This document shows positions 14,860 to 22,838 of a stretch of DNA of 37,786 nucleotides, in pieces; within the stretch, counting starts at the first letter, position 1; each line of letters begins with the position of its first letter. The notes under the pieces were generated by a model. The model had not been told where the DNA came from and made no database searches. It worked only from the letters and a program-made list of their open reading frames with translations. The DNA comes from Acidobacteriaceae bacterium (GTDB lineage Bacteria > Acidobacteriota > Terriglobia > Terriglobales > Acidobacteriaceae). The stretch covers positions 1 to 37,786 of the forward strand of contig DAHUXR010000041.1 of NCBI GenBank assembly GCA_027307045.1. Direction: 5' to 3'. Both the position numbers and the translations under genes were made by a program.

Positions 14860-16287
14860 TCACTTTCCAGCTTTGGCTTTGGCCTGTCGCTCTCGCCGGT
14901 CGCGGGCCCAACCGTCTTTGGTGATCTGCGGGCTGCGGCCCAGGGCCAGAGCGTCAGCGGGAACGTTTTTTGTGATGGTTGAACCGGCGCCCACGTAAGC
15001 GCCCTTGCCAATACGAACTGGCGCCACCAGAGTGGAGTCGCTGCCGATGAAAGCGCCTTCTTCAATCACGGTCATGTGTTTGTTGACGCCATCGTAATTG
15101 CAAGTGATGGTGCCCGCGCCCACGTTGACGCCTGCGCCAATGTCCGAGTCACCGAGATAACTGAGGTGGTTGGCTTTGGCGCCGCGTCCCATGCGGGTCT
15201 TTTTTGTTTCCACAAAATTGCCCACGTGCGCGCCCTCGCCGATCTCACTTCCCGGGCGAAGATGCGCGTACGGGCCAAGCTGCGCTCCGGCGGCGATGGT
15301 GGACCGATCAACGATGCAGCCGGGCCGGAACAATACATTGTCAGCAATTTGAGAATCGCTGATGATGGTGAAAGAGCGTATGCGGCAGCCTGAGCCGATG
15401 CGCGTCTGGCCAAGAATCTGGACGAACGGCTCAAGGATTGTGTCCGGGCCTATTTGAACATCGTTATCGATCAAGCATGTTTCAGGGCGATAAATGCTCA
15501 CGCCCGCCGCCATAAGATCGGAGCACTTGCGGGCCCGCATCGTCGCATCCAGAGACGACAACTCCGCCAGAGTGTTTGCGCCCAGTACTTCCGCAGCGTC
15601 AGAGGCCTTTAGAGCGACCACGGTAGCTTTGCTTTTTACCAGCAGCGCAGCCATGTCCGTGAGGTAAAGCTCGTGATGCGCGTTGTCCGTGCTGAGGCGA
15701 TCGATGTTGGCGAACAGGGGTTTTGTGGCAAAAGCGTAAATGCCGGAATTAATCTCGCGTTCTTTCTGCTGAGCCTTGCTCAGGGCCTTCTGCTCCACGA
15801 TGGCCTTCACGCGATCACTGGAACCGGCGCGAATCACGCGACCGTAACCAAAGGGGTCGGTAGGCGCGGCGGTAAGAATCGTCATGGCCGCTTTTTTACC
15901 GAGATGGAAATCGCGTAAACGAGCAATGGTCTCGGGACGAATAAGAGGCACGTCGCCAGAGAGCACGAGAATGTTCTGGTATGAGGCCACTTGTTCGCGG
16001 GCGCACATAATGGCGTGTCCGGTGCCGCGCTGCTCAGCCTGCAATACAAACTCTACGCCCATGGGAGCAACAGCCGCGCGCACATTTTCCGCCTGATGGC
16101 CGACGATGACAAAAATATGCCCGGCGGGAACGATCTGCTGGGCAGCCTTGATTACGTGTGCCAGCAGCGGCTGGCCCGCAATCTCATGCAGGACCTTGGC
16201 GCGGCTGGATTTAAGACGCGTACCTTTACCCGCGGCCATGATTACTATGGCGAAATCAGGATTGCCGTTACTTTTCTGGTTAGGCAT
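14860..16287 (-). CDS. glmU: Bifunctional UDP-GlcNAc pyrophosphorylase / GlcN-1-P acetyltransferase GlmU
   Basis: GlmU makes UDP-GlcNAc, feeding both peptidoglycan and the LpxA step encoded in this window. The 475-residue protein has the N-terminal nucleotidyltransferase (IVIMAAGKGTRLKSSRAKVL, QAEQRGTGHAI, LSGDVPLIRPETIARLR, EINSGIYAF). The C-terminal beta-helix acetyltransferase starts about 260: IGPDTILEPFVQILGQTRIG, LRPGSEIGEGAHVGNFVETK, then AKANHLSYLGDSDIGAGVN and GAGTITCNYDGVNKH. Length is normal (E. coli 456). It follows the yvcK-like gene by seven bases on the minus strand, forming a three-gene run with the TPR gene. Confidence 0.96.
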   Translation of the reverse strand: MPNQKSNGNPDFAIVIMAAGKGTRLKSSRAKVLHEIAGQPLLAHVIKAAQQIVPAGHIFVIVGHQAENVRAAVAPMGVEFVLQAEQRGTGHAIMCAREQVASYQNILVLSGDVPLIRPETIARLRDFHLGKKAAMTILTAAPTDPFGYGRVIRAGSSDRVKAIVEQKALSKAQQKEREINSGIYAFATKPLFANIDRLSTDNAHHELYLTDMAALLVKSKATVVALKASDAAEVLGANTLAELSSLDATMRARKCSDLMAAGVSIYRPETCLIDNDVQIGPDTILEPFVQILGQTRIGSGCRIRSFTIISDSQIADNVLFRPGCIVDRSTIAAGAQLGPYAHLRPGSEIGEGAHVGNFVETKKTRMGRGAKANHLSYLGDSDIGAGVNVGAGTITCNYDGVNKHMTVIEEGAFIGSDSTLVAPVRIGKGAYVGAGSTITKNVPADALALGRSPQITKDGWARDRRERQAKAKAGK

Positions 16288-16294
16288 TAAGCCA

Positions 16295-17356
16295 TCATCT
16301 TAAAGCCTGCCGGGCCAGTTCAGGGGAGCGACGGGCGGAATATGCCAGCTGCACCAGTTCGTGGCATAGGCGGTCAGTGGCGTGACGGGCAAAATGGCTT
16401 TCCATGACAAAGTTGCCGGGAATGCACTTGACGCCGAGCGCCTCAATAGCAGGAATATCGGCTTCCACCTGCTCGGCATGCTCTTCCGCATAGCGCTCTC
16501 TCATGCTGGCTGAAACGGGAACGGTATTTACCAGGGCGTAATCAAAAATCCTGCTGGGCGAGTGATCATAAATGGCCCTGATGTGGTCAGAGGCTTTCAT
16601 ATGCAGGCTTTCATTGGCCTCCGTCATCAGATTGCAGATGAAAACTTTTACGGCAGGCGAGGCCGCGATAGCTTCAGGAATGCCGCGCACCAGAAGATTT
16701 GTGACCAGGCTGGTGAAGAGGGAGCCCGGCCCCATGGTGATGATATCGGCGGCGGCAATGGCTGCCAACGCCTGCGGTAAAGGCTCAGGATTAGGCGGCA
16801 CAATCTGCAGTTCAACAATGCGACGCTGGCTGGCGTTGATATTGGTCTCACCCAGGACCTGCGAGCCATCGTCCATAATGGCTTTGAGCTGGACATTGGC
16901 TGAGGTGGCCGGGAGGATATGCCCGCGCGTTGCCAGGATTTCCGAAGCCTGCTGGACGGCCACGGCGAAATCACCCGTCATGGCCGTGAGCGCGGCCAGA
17001 AACAGGTTGCCAAAGTTGTGGCCTTCAAGGTCGCCGGGACTGGAGAAGCGATACTGAAAAAGCTTGGAGAGAAAGTTCTCGTCTTCAGAGAGCGCGACAA
17101 GGCAGTTGCGGACATCGCCCGGCGGCAGCATGCCCAGCTCACGGCGCAGGCGTCCGCTGGAGCCGCCATCGTCACTTACGGTGACAAGCCCGGTGAGATC
17201 TGAGATGTAAGGGCCATCGGGAGCAACGTCACCGGTGCGTACCGTGTATTGCTTAAGGCCTTTGAGCAGGGTGGAAAGCCCCGTGCCGCCGCCGATGGCG
17301 ACAACACGAATCCCGCGAGCTGAGCGGCCGCGATTCTGCTCTGCTGGCGACTGCAT
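16295..17356 (-). CDS. YvcK/CofD-like UDP-sugar-binding protein (gluconeogenesis factor family)
   Basis: The product begins MQSPAEQNRGRSARG at 17356, ten bases after the TPR gene's stop; the longer frame would overlap that gene. Family landmarks are VVAIGGGTGLSTLLKGLKQY, TVSDDGGSSGRLRRELGMLP, PPGDVRNCLVALSEDE, ITMGPGSLFTSLVTNLLV and IFDYALVNT. YvcK-type proteins bind UDP-sugars and in Firmicutes and actinobacteria control peptidoglycan precursor synthesis and carbon flow. Location directly before glmU, the UDP-GlcNAc producer, supports a role in precursor control. About 353 residues, normal for the family. Confidence 0.9.
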   Translation of the reverse strand: MQSPAEQNRGRSARGIRVVAIGGGTGLSTLLKGLKQYTVRTGDVAPDGPYISDLTGLVTVSDDGGSSGRLRRELGMLPPGDVRNCLVALSEDENFLSKLFQYRFSSPGDLEGHNFGNLFLAALTAMTGDFAVAVQQASEILATRGHILPATSANVQLKAIMDDGSQVLGETNINASQRRIVELQIVPPNPEPLPQALAAIAAADIITMGPGSLFTSLVTNLLVRGIPEAIAASPAVKVFICNLMTEANESLHMKASDHIRAIYDHSPSRIFDYALVNTVPVSASMRERYAEEHAEQVEADIPAIEALGVKCIPGNFVMESHFARHATDRLCHELVQLAYSARRSPELARQALR

Positions 17357-17366
17357 GCGCGTTGCG

Positions 17367-18020
17367 CTAGCGCTTCCTCTGGTCAGCGGTTGAGGGCGGG
17401 AGATCGGTAGGCTCGGGATAGAGCAATTCAGTAAACCTGGGATCGTCAGCCATGTTCTGAAAGTCCGAGTCATTGCGGGCCTGGAAGCGGTTCTGCGGAT
17501 TCAGGCGGATGGATTCTCCCAGGTTCTTGAGCGAGCTTTCAACCTGGCCGGTAAGGCAATCCACCACGGCCATGCCGTAATAAGCAAAGTCCGCCTTGGG
17601 ATTGCTCTTGAGGATCTTCTCCATATGGGTGCGGGCCTGGTCAAACTGGCCTCCATTCAGGAGAGAAACAGCGTAATCAAAGTGCTCCTCATGGGTCTTA
17701 AAGGTCGTGGCGGCGCCGGCCAGTTGCTGATTGCAGAGGTTCAAGTGGACTCGGGCGCGGTCCATCAGTTCGCGGTTACCGGCTGCGAGAATCTTCTCCA
17801 GCAAGGTCTTGGCTCTATCGAATTTGTGCTCCTGCATGGCCTTGACGGCAGCTTCATAATTTTGCACAGCCTGTGCAAAACCAGGGTCTTCCCTGAACGT
17901 CGGCTTTTGCGGCGGAGCAGGTGGTTTCTTGCCAGCCATGGTCTTTCTATTCCTAATGGGTTTTGCATTCAATGGTTTAGCAGGCAAACGATTAACGCTT
18001 CCTGCCAGTTTCTTCTTCAT
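17367..18020 (-). CDS. Tetratricopeptide-repeat protein
   Basis: The 217-residue protein has a basic, Pro-rich N-terminus (about 1-45) and then helical repeats: FAQAVQNYEAAVKAMQEHKF, DRAKTLLEKILAAG, DYAVSLLNGGQFDQARTHME, KILKSNPKADFAYYGMAVVD. There is no signal peptide. The C-terminus has RFQARNDSDFQNMADDPRFT, as in TPR proteins that tally fixed positions. AAGGAAAC lies eight bases before the ATG at 18020; an internal Met at 17939 is an alternative. It is first in a tight run with the yvcK-like gene and glmU and may scaffold that pathway, but this is inference. Confidence 0.8.
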   Translation of the reverse strand: MKKKLAGSVNRLPAKPLNAKPIRNRKTMAGKKPPAPPQKPTFREDPGFAQAVQNYEAAVKAMQEHKFDRAKTLLEKILAAGNRELMDRARVHLNLCNQQLAGAATTFKTHEEHFDYAVSLLNGGQFDQARTHMEKILKSNPKADFAYYGMAVVDCLTGQVESSLKNLGESIRLNPQNRFQARNDSDFQNMADDPRFTELLYPEPTDLPPSTADQRKR

Positions 18021-18180
18021 TCTATTGTTTCCTTGCGGCTCAGGTCAGAATAGCAATGAAAACGGGCTGTGGAAATCAGAAGAACCAGCTATCCCACCAG
18101 CGACAGAGCCGCTCAGGGGTGCAGCCCTTTATACGCAGAAAAAACGCATGCGTCAACTGCACCAAATACTGTGCAACTAG

Positions 18181-18636
18181 TTAGTTTACCGGCTCTGGAT
18201 TTTGAAGATCCAGCAACTTATAGTCGCCGCGCATAATACCATCACGAATCATCTTGGCCGACCAGCCTTTGCGGGACTGGCGATAAGAATAAAGCGATTC
18301 CTGCATGCAAGTGCCGCAGTTGGCGCCATGTGTGCTCTCAAAGCAGCTGCGCAGGCTGGTGTGGCCGTGGTTGCGGTCACAATAGCAATAGCAAGGCATC
18401 TGATACAGAACGGAACCGGCTTTGGCAGCGGCTTTATACGAAGCCACCTGCGCGGGCGCGATCATGCCCTGGTCCGCGAGTTGCTTTTGCGTGAGCACCG
18501 GCGGCAGCGTTGTGCCGGCCTTGGGAGGCGCGGGATGGAACGCCGGAACCTCAGCGGCCTGATTCACAAACTGAGCATGCGTCATGCCAGCGGCAAGAAG
18601 GACAGTGAGGACACTCAAAAAATGCTTCATATCCAC
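18181..18636 (-). CDS. CYCXC-family exported protein, cysteine form
   Basis: The 151-residue product has a signal peptide (MKHFLSVLTVLLAAGMTHA) and a Cys-rich core about residues 82-112: MPCYCYCDRNHGHTSLRSCF, then HGANCGTCMQE. The CYCxC cluster with a following CF and CxxC is the signature of the acidobacterial CYCXC family, related to PCYCGC-type lipoproteins; some members of that family carry selenocysteine. Here the third position of the motif is a normal Cys codon and the frame is unbroken. A periplasmic metal-binding or redox role is plausible. It lies 1.3 kb from the TGA-containing redox gene at 19700. The start could be two codons later (MKHF). Confidence 0.75.
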   Translation of the reverse strand: MDMKHFLSVLTVLLAAGMTHAQFVNQAAEVPAFHPAPPKAGTTLPPVLTQKQLADQGMIAPAQVASYKAAAKAGSVLYQMPCYCYCDRNHGHTSLRSCFESTHGANCGTCMQESLYSYRQSRKGWSAKMIRDGIMRGDYKLLDLQNPEPVN

Positions 18637-18741
18637 GCTATTTTACTCCAGAATAGGAGTCACTGAAATAGGGGCTACGGACCCTGGATTCTACGTATAA
18701 TCAAATTAATCCAGGTAATCAGGAAACGGGAGCTGCTTTAA

Positions 18742-19323
18742 GTGGAGACGCCACAACAGGAAACAATCCAGGTACAGACGGAGCCGCCGGCGCCCGCGCC
18801 GGAATCCAGCGGTCTGCGAACCTTGCGCACCTCAATGCGGGACCTGTTCTTTTCTGTGCTGGTTTCATTCTTCATCATCCTGTTTGTCTATCAACCGGTG
18901 AAAGTTGAAGGCGGCAGCATGGAGCCCGGCCTGGAAGACCAGGAGCGCATTGTCATCAACAAGCTGGTGTACCGGCTGGAGAGTATTGAACGCGGCGATA
19001 TTATCGTGTTCCGCTATCCGCGCGACACGCGCAAGAGCTTTATCAAACGGGTGATTGGGCTTCCCGGCGACCACATCCGCATTGTTTACGGGCACGTTTA
19101 CGTGAATGATGAACAGCTTTCCGAGCCTTATGTGCCTTCAGACTACCTTGATGCCCGCTCCTACTCAGACATTGTGGTGCCCAGCAATTCATACTTCGTG
19201 CTGGGCGACCATCGCTCCATGTCCAACGACAGCCGCGAATTCGGCCCGGTGATGCGCAGCTATATCTACGGCAAAGCCGTCTTGGGTTATTGGCCCATGG
19301 AGAAGCTGGGAATGGTGCACTGA
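18742..19323 (+). CDS. lepB: Signal peptidase I
   Basis: LepB removes signal peptides from exported proteins at the outer face of the inner membrane. The 193-residue protein starts with GTG, preceded by GGGAG about ten bases upstream. It has a short Pro/Glu-rich cytoplasmic tail, one TM helix (about 35-52, FFSVLVSFFIILFVYQPV), then the catalytic Ser in VEGGSMEPGL and catalytic Lys in SFIKRVIGLPGDHI. The box VLGDHRSMSNDSREFGPV is the family E motif. Length and domain order are those of compact Gram-negative and Gram-positive-like LepB. It is followed 19 bases later by a small membrane protein. Confidence 0.95.
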   Translation: METPQQETIQVQTEPPAPAPESSGLRTLRTSMRDLFFSVLVSFFIILFVYQPVKVEGGSMEPGLEDQERIVINKLVYRLESIERGDIIVFRYPRDTRKSFIKRVIGLPGDHIRIVYGHVYVNDEQLSEPYVPSDYLDARSYSDIVVPSNSYFVLGDHRSMSNDSREFGPVMRSYIYGKAVLGYWPMEKLGMVH

Positions 19324-19342
19324 CCGCCGGGGTGATTACAAG

Positions 19343-19672
19343 ATGTTGGAGAAGTACATGAGTCGTCCCACTAATCCGTTACCTGTAAGAGTGAATGCAA
19401 TAGAGCCTAAGTGGGGACACGCACTGCGCGTCTGGTGGGCCTGGCAGTGGCGCATAGCCGCGTTCGGGGTGCTGATTGAGTTATTTATTCGGCTTCTCGG
19501 TTATGCTCATTGCATCCTGGGTTTAACCGTGCAAACGTTGACCACGGTGCGCATTGGCCTGGCTCTCGTTTTTTCAGGGCTGGTTGGGGTGTATCTTTTC
19601 AAACTCATTCTTGATTCGGATTTTGGCAGCTTCCGTGTATGCATCATTTCCAAAGATTTTCCACCACAATGA
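19343..19672 (+). CDS. Small membrane protein of unknown function
   Basis: The 109-residue product has two hydrophobic stretches: about 38-60 (AAFGVLIELFIRLLGYAHCI) and about 67-90 (GLALVFSGLVGVYLFKLIL). The N-terminus is basic and Trp-rich (WGHALRVWWAWQWR). I recognise no family. It starts 19 bases after lepB with GGGGTGATTACAAG upstream, and a second Met five codons in (MSRPTNPLP) is an alternative start. It precedes the selenoprotein candidate by 27 bases, so lepB, this gene and the redox gene may be one transcript. Confidence 0.58.
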   Translation: MLEKYMSRPTNPLPVRVNAIEPKWGHALRVWWAWQWRIAAFGVLIELFIRLLGYAHCILGLTVQTLTTVRIGLALVFSGLVGVYLFKLILDSDFGSFRVCIISKDFPPQ

Positions 19673-19699
19673 AATTCCCGGACCATTTGGAAAAGAGAA

Positions 19700-20218
19700 G
19701 TGTTTTCAAGATTTAAAGTAGCTTTGATCCGCAAGTTTGCCCGCAAACGCCTGGGCAAAGACATTGCGCCGCTCGCAACAATCGCCACGCACCCTGACGT
19801 GCTGATTCCTTACACCAAGTTCAGCATGGCTCTGGAGAAGACCAACCTTGTCCCGGCCAAGCTGAAAGTTCTGGGACAGATTCGCGCGGCCAAGCTGGTG
19901 GAATGTCCTTTTTGAATCGACATTAATTCTGCCGGGGGCAGAATCGCAGGATTAAGTGAAGATCAGATCCGCAACATGAACTGGTACGCGGAAAGCGACC
20001 TTTTCTCTCCCGATGAAAAGCTTGTGCTCGAGATGGCGGACGCTATCACGGCGACACCGGCGAAAGTGACACCGGAACTGCGCAAGCGGCTGCAACAGCG
20101 ATTCTCAACGCCGCAACTGGTGGAACTGGCCGCGGCAATTGCGTGGGAGAATTACCGGGCGCGATCGAATAGAGTGTTTGGCTTTGGGAGCGAGGGGTTT
20201 TACAAGGACAAGGGATAG
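19700..20218 (+). CDS. AhpD/carboxymuconolactone-decarboxylase-like protein with in-frame TGA (probable selenocysteine)
   Basis: A GTG at 19700 opens a frame that runs to a TAG at 20216-20218 with a single internal TGA at 19913-19915. Before it the product reads THPDVLIPYTKFSMALEKTN and QIRAAKLVECPF. After it, in the same frame, IDINSAGGRIAGLSEDQIRN, then NWYAESDLFSPDEKLVLEMA and LVELAAAIAWENYRARSNRV. AhpD-like members have CPFC-IDI at this point, so TGA stands exactly at the second Cys of the CxxC redox centre: CPF-U. The total is 172 residues, the family's usual length. A perfect 8-bp stem with a GGG loop follows 10 bases after the TGA. Known biology: AhpD-like proteins reduce peroxidase partners through CxxC, and CxxU forms exist. 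Alternative: a simple TGC/TGT to TGA nonsense mutation. Confidence 0.8.
19916..19944 (+). promoter_or_regulatory. Candidate bacterial SECIS element
   Basis: Directly after the TGA at 19913-19915, ATTCTGCC (19926-19933) and GGCAGAAT (19937-19944) form an uninterrupted 8-bp stem closed by a GGG loop (19934-19936). The loop begins 18 bases after the TGA and its first residues are G. Bacterial SECIS elements lie just 3' of the UGA inside the coding region, with a guanine-bearing apical loop at about this distance, where SelB binds. The codons of the stem still encode family-typical residues (NSAGGRI). Confidence 0.72.
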
Positions 20219-20310
20219 CTGATTGATCGGATAAAACTCTGGATGTCCCGCGGCCCAGAGGGTGCTACCTCACTCTGCTTGGGCAAATCAGGCCGACGAA
20301 ATCATGAACG

Positions 20311-20697
20311 CTACCCCCTGGCTGCTTTCTTAGGTCTTCCGCCAAGTTTCCCGTTCGCTCTGGAAGCAGAACGCCTCGCCATGCTCGTGGATTGGCCGCC
20401 AGCTTGACCAAGTCTTGATGCCATCCACTTCTTGAAGCCCAAGGGGCCTTCTAAGAGACCTGGAACGTATAGATCTGCATCCAGTTTGGGAAAATGAATT
20501 CCAAAATCTGATGGAGTAATCTCAATTTCATCCAGATGAGCGGACTTGGCATTTTGCAGACCCTGAACGTCATTTGGCGAAAAACTCAGAGTCAGTTTTG
20601 AGCTTAGCTCGATTACGACACGCCCGCTTTTGCGATCATAGCGGACAGAGATTGCCTTCGGAACGCGAGCTTTATGGAGGATTGGTACGAATTGATT
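20311..20697 (-). pseudogene. DUF2442-family protein lacking a start codon
   Basis: The minus frame between an in-frame TAA (20700-20698) and TAG (20313-20311) encodes 128 residues. They include KAISVRYDRKSGRVVIELSS, FSPNDVQGLQNAKSAHLDEI, FGIHFPKLDADLYVPGLLEG and a tail ANGKLGGRPKKA. This is the DUF2442 pattern, with the helical domain and the GGRP tail intact. However, no ATG, GTG or TTG lies before the conserved part. A good Shine-Dalgarno-like AGAGGAAAG is seen just upstream, followed by ATC where ATG would be expected, in a different frame. So a lost start plus a one-base shift is likely. It lies 43 bases after the broken DUF3800 gene, also minus strand. Confidence 0.7.
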
Positions 20698-20740
20698 TTA
20701 TACTTTCCTCTTTTTTTGCGTTTTCTGTTACGGTTACTCT

Positions 20741-21482
20741 TTAGCAGTTCAAGCAGGTTGTGTTTGTCAGTAATCGCAACCCAATAAAATCCCTGCAAAC
20801 CTCGAAATTTGTCCTCCTCGCCTGGCAAGGATGTCCTTGCTCCCACACTTGCACAGCATTACGGGAAACATGAGCAACCATGTCGGCTACTTGCAATGGC
20901 GGATGATGTTTGTCGTCAAGGTGTGTAATGAACCCATGTACTTTGCCAATTTTTTCTGATTCCTTTTGAGAGCAAAGTAGGCTTCTTCAGCCGCTTTTGA
21001 TTTTTCGTGTTCATCGCAAACAAAGGCGATCATCTCATTGGAGAAATGTCTTGATAAACGTCGAACAAGGCTGATGAACAGGAGATGGTAAGCCCACTAC
21101 ACAGGATCAGGCGGAAAAGTTTTTCGTGCCTGAGCACTGTGCTTCAATACCCACGCATAGTCTTTCAGGTTAATCCCAGCCGAATAAAACAGCAGGCTCT
21201 CTGAATTAGCGATCTGTACAAATTCCTTGCGGATGGCTTCTGTATATGTCCGCATGTCGCCTGGATATTTAATGGCATTCCGAAACTGGTGAAATTGCTT
21301 CCGTACCGAAAGGCATTCGGTAGCCCTGAATACTGGAGAAGGTGTTTATCTAAACAACGAGCCCACTTCCGGTTAATCTCTTGCCAAGCCAAAGGCCAGC
21401 CTACCGCCGCGCCTACTTGAACGATCTCCTGACTTCGCTGGTCAGAACTGTTATCACAGTAAGTCCAGAGCGCAGACATCAT
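20741..21482 (-). pseudogene. DUF3800-family protein, broken by two frameshifts and a stop
   Basis: Pieces in three frames join into one DUF3800 protein. Frame 1 starts ATGATG at 21482 after AGGGAGGGA and reads SALWTYCDNSSDQRSQEIVQ, WPLAWQEINRKWARCLDK. A one-base deletion near 21330 shifts to ATECLSVRKQFHQFRNAIKY, then KEFVQIANSESLLFYSAGIN. A TAG at 21099-21097 interrupts before WAYHLLFISLVRRLSRHFSN and MIAFVCDEHEKSKAAEEAYF. A second shift near 20923 leads to LDDKHHPPLQVADMVAHVSR and the stop at 20743-20741. The acidic positions typical of this RNase-H-like family (CDNSSD, CDEHE, VADMVAH) are still visible. DUF3800 genes are common in accessory and defence-associated DNA; here it is dead. Confidence 0.82.
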
Positions 21483-22118
21483 TCCCTCCCTGAAAATGGT
21501 CGCGGGAAAAGTATGGGCGAAAGATCGTCCAGACTTATTCTCGCTAAAAGGCATTCCCTATCGTCGGCGAATGATTGGTCACGAATATTGTTTGCCAAAG
21601 ATTTCACAGGGTGGTCGATATCAGTGACATGCCGGGAAGATGTAATCCTCCAAGCGATCATTGCGTATTTTGACGACTGCGCGAGTCGCTTGGGTACCGT
21701 TGCAGCATCGGGAACACAGAATGCGCCGGGGCGTTTTTGTCACGTTGGCGCGAGTACACCTATGAAAATTAGCAATTCCGGAGCACTTGCGTAGAAGATC
21801 ATTGCTGCTGGAGCCATGAATTTGAATGCCCGGTTCAGTGGTAGTTTCTACCATAGTAATTTCGATGCCACTAGCGAATCTTCTATTCCAAAGCCGAGGC
21901 GGAGCAGGTTCCTCGGGTCCTACGAGTCCGCTGAAGAAGGCGCGGCCTCGTGACGGACCTCTCGGGATGGCATGTCGTTGGTTTTTAATTTGTGCTCGTC
22001 CGGCGAAAGCTCGCCGAGCTCGACGGTCACAACAGCACCACGGCAAACAACAGCAGCCCTCGAATTCGCGCCAAACCTGCGTTGTCTTTATGAATCCAAT
22101 TAGTCAAGGATTCACCAC
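21483..22118. other. Gap with no supported gene
   Basis: About 640 bases upstream of the broken DUF3800 gene. Short frames exist on both strands but show no domain, and the base composition is patchy. Near 21890-21920 there is a GAGGCGGAGCAGG motif like the GGTGGAGCAGG repeat seen in the tol operon. Near 22003-22024 is a palindromic GCGAAAGCTCGCCGAGCTCG. The tract is probably decayed accessory DNA. Confidence 0.5.
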
Positions 22119-22835
22119 ATGCGCGCCAGCAATCTTGCATTTGCCCAGCCTCGCCCCAGAGAAATCCATCGAGAACAGATAACGCCTCAAGCCAGGAGGT
22201 GCCGCAAAAAGTTTCTGCGCTTCTTTCCGGGCGGCTTCGAGGATGAAACTTACCTTGCCTGGGAACGCGATTACAAATTGAATGCCAATCGCGAATGGGA
22301 CCGCATGCTGAATCAGTCCGCTTACTCAGCGTTGCTGCGTGAAGGCGATTACGCCGAGATCGCGTTGCGCGCGGTAAGGATTGAAGCGCGGACCAACCTG
22401 ATTTTTTCATTTGAGAAGATGGCGCTGCGCGACGCGGTGAAACCCGCCGCGGGTGCGCGCATGTTTGCCACGGGTTTGTACGATTTTCTCCACGGCAAGG
22501 GAAGGATGCAGGAGCGGTTTGAGCGATGGTGCGATGTGGTGGCGCGCCTGCCACGCAAACAGACGCGCGTCTTAACGTGGCCCATTGTGACGGTGTTCGG
22601 CTTTCTGGCGGAGCCCGAAAAGCACATCTTTCTTAAGCCCAACGTCACGAAGACTGCGGCCCGTGAATATGGATTTCCGTTTCATTATCAGTCGCGGCCG
22701 GAATGGAAGACCTATGCGAGCTGCCTGGATTTTGCCGAAACAGTGCGTGACAACCTTGGGGACCTTGGCCCGCGCGACATGATCGATTTGCAGTCATTTA
22801 TCTGGGTACAAGGGTCGAGCGAATACGACGAGTAG
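22119..22835 (+). CDS. Conserved-looking hypothetical protein (238 aa)
   Basis: The frame is long, ends TAG three bases before the convergent ADOP stop, and has coding-like composition. The product has a basic start (about 1-35), then KKFLRFFPGGFEDETYLAWE, REWDRMLNQSAYSALLREGD, IEARTNLIFSFEKMALRDAV, YDFLHGKGRMQERFERWCDV and a C-terminal DFAETVRDNLGDLGPRDMID, LQSFIWVQGSSEYDE. It is mostly helical and soluble, with no signal peptide. I have the impression of a widespread hypothetical family in soil bacteria but cannot name a domain. An in-frame TAG eight codons before the ATG bounds the start; no clear Shine-Dalgarno. Confidence 0.7.
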   Translation: MRASNLAFAQPRPREIHREQITPQARRCRKKFLRFFPGGFEDETYLAWERDYKLNANREWDRMLNQSAYSALLREGDYAEIALRAVRIEARTNLIFSFEKMALRDAVKPAAGARMFATGLYDFLHGKGRMQERFERWCDVVARLPRKQTRVLTWPIVTVFGFLAEPEKHIFLKPNVTKTAAREYGFPFHYQSRPEWKTYASCLDFAETVRDNLGDLGPRDMIDLQSFIWVQGSSEYDE

Positions 22836-22838
22836 CCG

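Noticed and set aside
21381-21794. 137-codon plus-strand frame
   Set aside because: Overlaps the clear DUF3800 pseudogene on the other strand and shows no motifs.
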